Source: Chloroflexia bacterium (GTDB lineage Bacteria; Chloroflexota; Chloroflexia; Thermomicrobiales; UBA6265). Taken from it: DNA of 5,795 nt. The DNA is taken from the NCBI GenBank assembly GCA_013698285.1, contig JACCVE010000387.1, forward strand, positions 1 through 5,795, written 5' to 3'. The number at the start of each line of letters is the position of its first letter. Position 1 is the first letter of the stretch. Both the position numbers and the translations under genes were made by a program. This document shows, piece after piece, positions 1-5,638 of this stretch. The notes beneath the pieces are model-generated. The model had not been told where the DNA came from, did no database searches, and saw nothing but the letters and a program-made list of their open reading frames with translations.

Positions 1-22
1 ACGGTAGTCCCCAGAACTCGGC

Positions 23-27
23 GAGGG
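23..27 (+). promoter_or_regulatory. Ribosome binding site of the Mur-ligase gene
   Basis: GAGGG lies 7 bases before the GTG at 35. An in-frame TAG at 5-7 closes the frame upstream, and no ATG, GTG or TTG lies between that stop and 35, so this site and the GTG fix the start of the gene. Confidence 0.6.
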
Positions 28-34
28 CGGTGCG

Positions 35-1696
35 GTGAGATTAGTCGAGATCCGCGAGCTTGACGGACCAAACGTGTTCCTCCTGGAGCCGGCCATGAAG
101 GTCGAACTGGAGGTCAACGGTGCGGACCTCTCCGGGGACACCGCCCGGGCATTTTACCGTCGTCTCGAACACTGGGGCGCCTCAGACCCCGAGGGCGAAG
201 AGGGCGAAGAGGGCGATTCTCACACCGATCCGGTCGTGCCGCTCGTCGATGGCCTCCTGGAGGTGATCGGCCTCCTGCACGGTCGAGCGGGCGTGCCAGC
301 ACCCAACGCGCGCTGGGAACGGATGGAAGAACCCGATCACGTGACCATCGCCTTCGGTTGGACCCATCGCCGCGCCGGCGTGGCGGTGGCGGAGGCGATC
401 GCGGCCCTCGCGCTCGGTGAGCCGGTTGACCACGATGAGGTGGTGGCAACCCTTCGAACCATCGTCGCCTCACCGGCCAAACTCGGAGATGCCCCGCTGG
501 TCGTCCGTGACCGCGATCGGCACAAACGGATCGTGGCGATCACGGGCACGAACGGGAAGACGACCACCACCCGCCTCGTCGCCTCGATCCTCGCCGCCAC
601 CGGGACCGGGGTCGGCTGGACCTCGACGAACGGGGTCTGGGTTAATGGGGAGGAGGTGCTGGATGGGGACTGGACCGGGATCAGGGGGGCACGACGGGTC
701 CTCGACCACCCGGACGTCGAGGTGGCCATCCTTGAGACCGCCCGTGGAGGCATCCTCCAGCGCGGCGTCGCCTACCAGAGCAACGACGTGGCGGTGGTGA
801 CCAATGTCACCGCCGATCACCTCGGGCTCCATGGCGTCCTGACGGTCGAGGGGCTCCTCCGGGTCAAGGCGGTCGTGCCGAGGACGACGCGGTCGAGCGG
901 TACCGTCGTCTTGAACGCGGACGATGCCCTGGTCCAGACACTGGCGACCACCGTTCGGGCGTCGGTCTTCCTCGTCTCGCGTCAGCCGGAGAACCCGTTC
1001 GTCACCGCCCATGTTCTAGCCGGGGGCGAAGCCCTGGTCGTCCGGGACGGCTGGCTGACCCACCTCACGGCGGGGCAGGCGCGCGCGTTGGTCTCGCTAG
1101 AGGATGTCCCGATGACCTTCGGGGGCCGGGCGGCCCACATGGTCGAGAACGCCCTGGGCGGCGCGGCGGCGTGCCTCGCACTCGGGCTCTCGACCGACCA
1201 GGTCGTGACGGGACTGCGGGCCTTCCGCAACGCGGTGGACTCAAACCCCGGCCGGTTGAACGCCTACGATGTCGACGGGATCACCGTCATCTCGGACTAT
1301 GCCCACAATGAGGCGGGCCTGCGTCACCTGCTGTCGTTTGCCCGGACGTTCGTCGGGCCGGACGGCCACCTGTTCTCCCTGATCAGCACGGCGGGGGACC
1401 GCACCGACGCGACCCTGGTCAGCCTGGGAAAGATCGCCGCGGGCGGGGCCGACCGGGTGTTGGTGAAGCGGACGCACCGTTACCTTCGTGGCAGGGAGCC
1501 GGGGGAGATGGAGCGCCTGTTCGCCGCTGGCATCGTGGAGGGCGGTCAGCAGATGGCGCCGCCCGTGGACACCGAGATCGAGGCGCTCGACATCTTCATG
1601 CGGACCACCAAGCCGGGCGACGTGATCGCGATGATGTGCATCGAGGACGGCGACGAATTGCGAGCTCGCCTCGCCGAGATCGGCACGCCGATCTGA
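35..1696 (+). CDS. Stand-alone CphA-like Mur ligase lacking an ATP-grasp domain
   Basis: A 553-residue, probably cytoplasmic ATP-dependent amide ligase of the Mur ligase family, closest in pattern to the C-terminal half of cyanophycin synthetase. Residues 1-145 resemble a shortened CphA N domain: LDGPNVF at 9-15 matches LRGPNVW in the neighbouring CphA, and HVTIAFGWTHR at 102-112 sits where CphA has its YNVVYQFDQED segment. An acidic Glu/Gly stretch lies at 51-62. The Mur domain follows almost at once: P-loop GTNGKTT 171-177, ETARGGIL 234-241, NVTADHLGLHG 257-267 followed by K278, LNADD 293-297, NPGRLN 404-409, DYAHN 421-425, then a GDRTD motif and RGREPGEM near the C terminus. The roughly 320 residues that hold the ATP-grasp domain in CphA are absent, with no sign of a frameshift. 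It probably joins an amino acid to a carboxylate using ATP; the substrate is unknown. It is convergent with cphA. A general 'Mur ligase family protein' label is safe; a role in cyanophycin or a related polymer is inference. Confidence 0.88.
   Translation: MRLVEIRELDGPNVFLLEPAMKVELEVNGADLSGDTARAFYRRLEHWGASDPEGEEGEEGDSHTDPVVPLVDGLLEVIGLLHGRAGVPAPNARWERMEEPDHVTIAFGWTHRRAGVAVAEAIAALALGEPVDHDEVVATLRTIVASPAKLGDAPLVVRDRDRHKRIVAITGTNGKTTTTRLVASILAATGTGVGWTSTNGVWVNGEEVLDGDWTGIRGARRVLDHPDVEVAILETARGGILQRGVAYQSNDVAVVTNVTADHLGLHGVLTVEGLLRVKAVVPRTTRSSGTVVLNADDALVQTLATTVRASVFLVSRQPENPFVTAHVLAGGEALVVRDGWLTHLTAGQARALVSLEDVPMTFGGRAAHMVENALGGAAACLALGLSTDQVVTGLRAFRNAVDSNPGRLNAYDVDGITVISDYAHNEAGLRHLLSFARTFVGPDGHLFSLISTAGDRTDATLVSLGKIAAGGADRVLVKRTHRYLRGREPGEMERLFAAGIVEGGQQMAPPVDTEIEALDIFMRTTKPGDVIAMMCIEDGDELRARLAEIGTPI
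191..217 (+). repeat. Three tandem 9-bp units encoding an acidic stretch
   Basis: GAGGGCGAA occurs at 191-199 and 200-208, followed by GAGGGCGAT at 209-217. The units are in frame and encode Glu-Gly-Glu, Glu-Gly-Glu, Glu-Gly-Asp inside the N domain of the stand-alone Mur ligase. Unit length is a multiple of three, so gain or loss of a unit would keep the frame. It probably encodes a flexible surface loop. Confidence 0.85.
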
Positions 1697-1747
1697 CACG
1701 CCACCGCGCGTGAACGATGACACGAGCCATGGACGGTGAGATCAGGT

Positions 1748-1784
1748 GCATCGGGGCCAGTCTGACCGTCGAGCGGCCCGATGC
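1748..1784. terminator. Candidate bidirectional terminator between convergent genes
   Basis: GCATCGGG at 1748-1755 pairs perfectly with CCCGATGC at 1777-1784. A further two C-G pairs are possible if G1756 is bulged, leaving a loop of about 16 bases. It lies in the 92-bp gap between the stop codons of the Mur-ligase gene (1696) and cphA (1789), 51 bases after the first and 4 bases after the second. Neither side carries a T-run, so it is not a classic intrinsic terminator. It could instead protect 3' ends or act with Rho. Confidence 0.4.
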
Positions 1785-1788
1785 CGGC

Positions 1789-4443
1789 TCAATCTCCCGA
1801 TGCCGTAGCGGTGGCCAGTTCCGGGTCGGTCAGGGTCGACCAGACGAGTTGGGGACGATCGACCATCAGGATGACGAGATCGTCGCGGCCGGCCCGGTCG
1901 ATCGCGACCCGGCAGGCCTCGATCTCGTCGGTGACGACCGTGATGACGTCCTCCGCCATGCCGCCCTCCACCACCGCGGTCCGGAGGATGCCGGCCATCT
2001 CTCCCCGGGCCCGTCCCCTGGGATTGGCGTCCTCGCGAATCACGATCTCCGAGAAGGTCTTGGCGGCGAGTCGGCCGAAGGTATCCGCGTCGTTGTCACT
2101 CCGGTCGCCCGGCAAGGCAATCACCGCCACGGTGCGCGACGGCGCGGTCCGCCGGACGAAGTCCGCCAGCGACTCGAGCCCGGCGACGTTGTGGCAGTAG
2201 TCGATCAGCACCTTGCGACCATTGGACTCCAGCATGTTGAAGCGACCGGGGGTCTGGTAGAAGTTGGTGGTGAAGCTGCGGAGGGCGTTGCGGATGTGCT
2301 CCAATTGGACATCGGCCGCGAATGCCGCCGCGGCCGCGGCCATGGCGTTGGCGATGTTGACTCGCAGCCTGCCCTCGAAGGTGGCCGGGATCTGGTGTGC
2401 CAGCAGCAGGCTGGTCTCGCGGCGGTGCTCCATCATGGTCAGCATCTCGCCCTGGCGGGTCTGCTTCAGGACGACGGCCCGGCCCCGCTCCCGGAGGTGC
2501 TCGCGGATGACGGGGTTGTCGTCGTCCAGGCTGAAGAAGACGATCTCGCCCCGGGCCCGGCGCGCCATCTCCACCGTCCACTCGTTGTCGGCGTTCAGAA
2601 CGCTGGCACCATCGCGGAGGACCGACTGGGGCACGACCGACTTGACCCGGGCCAGGTCGGCCAGGGTGTCCACGCCCCGTAGGCCGAGGTGGTCACTGGC
2701 GACGTTGGTGACCACCGCGATGTTGCAGCGGTCGTAGCCGAGGCCAGAGCGGAGGATGCCACCCCGGGCGGTCTCCAGCACGGCAAAGTCGACGGAGGGG
2801 TTCTTGAGCACCATCTGGGCACTGGTCGGGCCGCTGGTGTCACCGGCCCTGATCAGGGTGCCGTCGATGTAGATGCCATCGGTGGTGGTGAGGCCGACCC
2901 GGCGCCCGGCCAGCTTCAAGATGTGGGCGATCATCCTGGAGGTGGTGGTCTTGCCGTTCGTGCCGGTGACGGCGACGATCGGGACGCGTGAGGGGGCGCC
3001 GGAGGGGAACAGCATGTCGACCACCGCCCGGCCGACGTGGCGAGGGTGGCCCTCGGTCGGGTTGGTATGCATCCGGAAGCCGGGGCCGGCATTCACTTCG
3101 CAGATCGCCCCGCCGGTGTTGCGGACCGACTGGGAGATATCGGTGGTGATGAAGTCGATGCCGGCGATGTCGAGGCCAACGACCATGGCCGCCTGGCGGG
3201 CGATCTCGACATTGTCGGGGTGGATGTCGTCGGTGCGGTCGATCGAGGTGCCACCGGTGCTCATGTTGCCGGTGAGCTTGAGCGAGACGAGCGCATCGGC
3301 GGCCGGGACATCAGCGACGGTCAGGCCTTCCCGTTCTAACACGTCGATCGTCTGGGCATCGATCGCGATCCGGGTCAAGATCTTCTCGTGCCCGACGCCC
3401 CGGCGGGGGTCCGCGTTGGCGAGATCGATCAGTTCGGCGATGGTCCGCTTGCCGTCGCCGATGACGTGGGCCGGGACCCGCTCGGCCACCGCGACGACCT
3501 GGTTCTTGACGACCAGGATCCGGAAATCTTTACCGGTGATGAAGGATTCGACCACGATGGTCCCGTCCCGGCTCTCGACCAACGCCACGGGGAAGAATTC
3601 GCGGACCTCGGCCTCATCGGCCAGGTTGATGCAGACCCCGCGACCGTGGTTGCCATCCAGGGGTTTGAGGACAACCGGATAGCCGATCCGCTCCGCCGCC
3701 CGCACGGCACCGTCGGCGGTCGTGGTCACGACGCTGCGGGGCACGGGGATGCCGACCTCGTGGAGGAGGCGATTCGTCAGTTCCTTGTCGCTGGCGATAT
3801 CGACGGAGATGTTGGCGGTCCGCGAGGTGACCGTGGCCCAGATCCGCTCTTGGTACTGGCCGTGGCCCAATTGGACCAACGACCGGCGCGGGTCGAGGCG
3901 CAGGACGGGGATGCCGCGACGCTCGGCCTCGCTGACGATAGCGCCGGTGGACGGGCCAAAGGCGAGGCGCTCGGCGACCTTGATGACCCGCCCCTCCAAC
4001 TCCAGGGTGTAGTCGAAGTCCGGCTCGGCGCCGTAGACGGCATGGTTGAGGATGCGGACGGCCAAGTGACCGGCGGCCAGGCCGACGTCCTCCTGGTCGA
4101 ACTGGTAGACCACGTTGTAGACGCCACGCTCGCTCGACCCCCGCGTCAGGCCGCGCCGTACCTCGGCACCCGAGAGGTTCTGCAGTTCCAGGGCGACGTG
4201 TTCCATCACGTGACCCATCCAGGTGCCCTCCCGCAGCCGTTGCAGGAAGCCGCCCGGTCGGCCGACGGAACAAGCGTGGTCGTAGAGCGACGGGATCATC
4301 TCCGTCAACTGCTCGTAGAACCCCGGGATCTTGTTGGTCGGTCGGTCCTCGAGCTCGCCGAGGTCCACGACATGATGGACCACCGGGGTCCGGGCCCAGA
4401 CGTTGGGGCCACGCAGGATATTGGTGCTCCGGATGGTCAGCAT
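1789..4443 (-). CDS. cphA: Cyanophycin synthetase
   Basis: An 884-residue enzyme, the usual length for CphA1. It makes cyanophycin in the cytoplasm by adding Asp to the backbone and Arg to each Asp side chain, each step using ATP. Three domains are visible. The N domain (about 1-160) has LRGPNVW at 10-16 and HVMEH at 78-82; an HxxEH-type site in CphA N domains has been linked to primer-making hydrolysis. The ATP-grasp domain (about 215-478) has SDKELTNRLLHEVGIPVP from 218, VVLKPLDGNHGRGV 257-270 and CEVNAGPGFRMHTNPTEG 448-465. The Mur-ligase domain (about 485-884) has GTNGKTT 494-500, ETARGGIL 557-564, NVASDHLGLRG 580-590 with K601, LNADN 616-620, TPGRFN 731-736, DYCHN 748-752, GDRSD 779-783 and DANPRGR 805-811. 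All key motifs are intact. The ATG at 4443 is chosen because AGGGA stands 9 bases upstream and the LRGPN motif follows at the expected distance. It lies 106 bp downstream of cphB, so the two probably share a transcript. Confidence 0.97.
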   Translation of the reverse strand: MLTIRSTNILRGPNVWARTPVVHHVVDLGELEDRPTNKIPGFYEQLTEMIPSLYDHACSVGRPGGFLQRLREGTWMGHVMEHVALELQNLSGAEVRRGLTRGSSERGVYNVVYQFDQEDVGLAAGHLAVRILNHAVYGAEPDFDYTLELEGRVIKVAERLAFGPSTGAIVSEAERRGIPVLRLDPRRSLVQLGHGQYQERIWATVTSRTANISVDIASDKELTNRLLHEVGIPVPRSVVTTTADGAVRAAERIGYPVVLKPLDGNHGRGVCINLADEAEVREFFPVALVESRDGTIVVESFITGKDFRILVVKNQVVAVAERVPAHVIGDGKRTIAELIDLANADPRRGVGHEKILTRIAIDAQTIDVLEREGLTVADVPAADALVSLKLTGNMSTGGTSIDRTDDIHPDNVEIARQAAMVVGLDIAGIDFITTDISQSVRNTGGAICEVNAGPGFRMHTNPTEGHPRHVGRAVVDMLFPSGAPSRVPIVAVTGTNGKTTTSRMIAHILKLAGRRVGLTTTDGIYIDGTLIRAGDTSGPTSAQMVLKNPSVDFAVLETARGGILRSGLGYDRCNIAVVTNVASDHLGLRGVDTLADLARVKSVVPQSVLRDGASVLNADNEWTVEMARRARGEIVFFSLDDDNPVIREHLRERGRAVVLKQTRQGEMLTMMEHRRETSLLLAHQIPATFEGRLRVNIANAMAAAAAAFAADVQLEHIRNALRSFTTNFYQTPGRFNMLESNGRKVLIDYCHNVAGLESLADFVRRTAPSRTVAVIALPGDRSDNDADTFGRLAAKTFSEIVIREDANPRGRARGEMAGILRTAVVEGGMAEDVITVVTDEIEACRVAIDRAGRDDLVILMVDRPQLVWSTLTDPELATATASGD

Positions 4444-4452
4444 CGGTTCATG

Positions 4453-4457
4453 TCCCT
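4453..4457 (-). promoter_or_regulatory. Ribosome binding site of cphA
   Basis: On the minus strand AGGGA stands 9 bases before the ATG at 4443. Another ATG at 4451 is out of frame and too close to this site, so 4443 is favoured. Confidence 0.6.
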
Positions 4458-4493
4458 GGTTCGACCAGCGTGGTCTCGGTTAACGGGTGGCGC

Positions 4494-4519
4494 CGCGCGC
4501 CCGGCGCCCCGGGCGCGCG
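4494..4519 (-). other. Strong stem-loop between cphB and cphA
   Basis: CGCGCGCCCGG (4494-4504) and CCGGGCGCGCG (4509-4519) form a perfect 11-bp, all-GC stem with a 4-base loop. It lies in the 106-bp cphB-cphA spacer, 30 bases after the cphB stop and about 50 bases before the cphA start. No T-run follows on the minus strand, so complete termination is unlikely. It may block 3' exonucleases, cause partial termination, or set different levels of the two proteins. The structure is plain in the sequence; the role is inferred. Confidence 0.75.
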
Positions 4520-4549
4520 TGGGATCGGGTCAGGGTCCCGCTCGTCGGG

Positions 4550-5398
4550 CTAATCGAGGACCTTCCGGTTCTGGAGGTCGAACCGGCGGCCGGCGGTGAG
4601 CATGTGGAGGGTGGCGCCGGTGACCGAGATCTCGCCGTAGCGTTTGACCTGGTGGATGTTCGACTCCATCCCGCGGCCATCGACGACGGTGACGCTGTGT
4701 CGCCCGATGACCTCCATCACGTCGAGCCCCTCGATCAGGACGGCGGTGTCCTCGTCCACCCCGACGCCGAGGAGGCGCGGGTTGGAGGCGACCAGCGTCA
4801 GGAGGCGGCCGATCCGGTCCCGCTGCCGGAAGTGCTGGTCGATGATGACGTCGGGCACGAGGCCGAAGCCGGCCACCATCTGCGCCATCCGCTGTTTGGG
4901 GGCGTTACCACTGGCACCGTAGGCGACCATGTGTGAGGAGAGGATCGACGCCCCGGCACTCGTTCCCCCGACGGTGGCACCCTCGTTATTCCGCCGTCGG
5001 ATGATCTCGGCGGCCGGGGTGCCACCGAGGATCGAGGAGAGGCGGAGTTGGTTGCCGCCGGTGAGAAAGATCCCGGTCGCCCGCTCCAGGGCGGCCAGTA
5101 AGCTGGGACGCTGGGCGTCGGACCGGTTGCCGAAGAAGGTGACCTCCGCCGAATCGGCCCCCATGCCGAGGAATATGGCCTTGTACCGTTCACCGGCCGC
5201 CTCGATCGACGACGCCGTGGGGACGATGGCGATCCGGGCCTGACTACCGCCACTGATCTGCAAGAACGTGGACAGGATCACCTTGTCGTCGAGTTTGTCT
5301 TCCGCTCCCCCGATGGCCATAATGGGGCCGACGCGCACCGGCGCCGGTCTCGGCTGGCCAGCCGGCCGGGCCGGGGCATCCGTGCTGGACGTGCTCAC
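4550..5398 (-). CDS. cphB: Cyanophycinase (serine peptidase family S51)
   Basis: A 282-residue exopeptidase that splits cyanophycin into beta-Asp-Arg dipeptides in the cytoplasm. Numbered from the GTG at 5398, the motifs are IGGAEDK 29-35, LTGGNQLRL 112-120, the nucleophile elbow GGTSAGA 144-150 with Ser147, DQHF with His189, and GVDEDTA with Glu216. The Ser-to-His (42) and Ser-to-Glu (69) spacings equal those I recall for the Ser132/His174/Glu201 triad of Synechocystis CphB, so the enzyme looks active. The first 23 residues or so form an Ala/Pro/Arg-rich tail without a hydrophobic core, so there is no signal peptide and export is unlikely. Two in-frame GTG codons are possible starts, 5407 (285 residues) and 5398. 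The second is preferred because GGAG stands 8 bases before it and is outside the leader hairpin. It is the first gene of the probable cphB-cphA operon. The S51 family also includes peptidase E, but the LTGGNQLRL segment and the cphA neighbour favour cyanophycinase. Confidence 0.95.
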   Translation of the reverse strand: MSTSSTDAPARPAGQPRPAPVRVGPIMAIGGAEDKLDDKVILSTFLQISGGSQARIAIVPTASSIEAAGERYKAIFLGMGADSAEVTFFGNRSDAQRPSLLAALERATGIFLTGGNQLRLSSILGGTPAAEIIRRRNNEGATVGGTSAGASILSSHMVAYGASGNAPKQRMAQMVAGFGLVPDVIIDQHFRQRDRIGRLLTLVASNPRLLGVGVDEDTAVLIEGLDVMEVIGRHSVTVVDGRGMESNIHQVKRYGEISVTGATLHMLTAGRRFDLQNRKVLD

Positions 5399-5406
5399 TC
5401 TCGCCA

Positions 5407-5410
5407 CTCC
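5407..5410 (-). promoter_or_regulatory. Ribosome binding site of cphB
   Basis: On the minus strand GGAG stands 8 bases before the GTG at 5398. It overlaps the first base of the alternative GTG at 5407, so using this site implies the 5398 start. The 5407 start would have to rely on GGGGGA, most of which is inside the leader hairpin. Confidence 0.5.
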
Positions 5411-5412
5411 GT

Positions 5413-5431
5413 CCCCCGCGGTTCGCGGGGG
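5413..5431 (-). promoter_or_regulatory. GC hairpin in the cphB leader
   Basis: CCCCCGCG (5413-5420) and CGCGGGGG (5424-5431) form a perfect 8-bp stem around a 3-base loop (realistically 7 bp with 5 bases). In the cphB mRNA it ends two bases before the GGAG ribosome binding site. It could affect ribosome access or leader stability. No T-run follows, and it stands just before a gene, so it is not a terminator. Confidence 0.55.
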
Positions 5432-5516
5432 GTTGCTGGGTCGTATGCGATTCGGACGCGACCCGGGCGGTCACGCCGGGCCGGTCGTGGTCATCACGTC
5501 AGTGTGGTGCACCGGG

Positions 5517-5545
5517 ACTGTAGCGTTGTCCACACGGCGCGTCAA
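5517..5545 (-). promoter_or_regulatory. Sigma70-type promoter for cphB-cphA
   Basis: Read on the minus strand, a -35 box TTGACG (5545-5540) is followed after exactly 17 bases by a -10 box TACAGT (5522-5517). The boxes match the consensus at 5 of 6 and 4 of 6 positions. Transcription would start near 5510, giving a leader of about 110 bases before cphB. An 8-bp palindrome GGTGCACC (5506-5513) overlaps the predicted start point and could be an operator, though this is weak evidence. Confidence 0.6.
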
Positions 5546-5625
5546 TTCTTGGCCTGCCGGGGCACCCGCTCACTTCCCCGACCTGCGCCAAGCCGATCAC
5601 CCCGCGGTCCCGAAGACCTGACGAT

Positions 5626-5629
5626 GGAG
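5626..5629 (+). promoter_or_regulatory. Ribosome binding site of the homocysteine methyltransferase gene
   Basis: GGAG stands 9 bases before the ATG at 5639. It overlaps the in-frame ATG at 5624, which has no good site of its own upstream, so 5639 is the likelier start. Confidence 0.6.
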
Positions 5630-5638
5630 CGCGACCCC

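Noticed and set aside
3..38. Possible end of an upstream plus-strand gene whose TGA (36-38) overlaps the GTG start at 35 as GTGA
   Set aside because: A GTGA overlap is typical of coupled genes, but only 11 codons are visible and they match nothing I recognise.
35..1696. Calling the stand-alone ligase a MurC-F, MurT or folylpolyglutamate synthase
   Set aside because: The ETARGGIL, TADHLGLHG and GDRTD...RGREPGEM pattern and the CphA-like N terminus match the CphA Mur domain better than these families.
1717..2682. Plus-strand open frame of 321 codons starting in the convergent gap
   Set aside because: It mostly overlaps the conserved 3' end of cphA on the other strand, has composition typical of a shadow frame and no recognisable domain.
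3388..4599. Long plus-strand open frame of 403 codons opposite cphA
   Set aside because: It lies antisense to a certain cphA gene, has low-complexity Asp/Gly/Val/Arg-rich content and no family motif; this is usual for frames opposite GC-rich genes.
5471..5494. Minus-strand seven-residue open frame (ATG to TGA) in the cphB leader, as a possible leader peptide
   Set aside because: It has no ribosome binding site and no Arg or Asp codons of the kind an attenuator for this pathway would need.
5399..5638. Search for an arginine-repressor box or a SAM or cobalamin riboswitch in the divergent gap
   Set aside because: No AT-rich ARG-box pattern and no recognisable conserved riboswitch core was found; the gap is also short for a cobalamin riboswitch.
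5624..5638. Earlier in-frame ATG at 5624 as start of the homocysteine methyltransferase
   Set aside because: There is no ribosome binding site before it, and the GGAG that serves the ATG at 5639 overlaps it. It remains possible and would add five residues.
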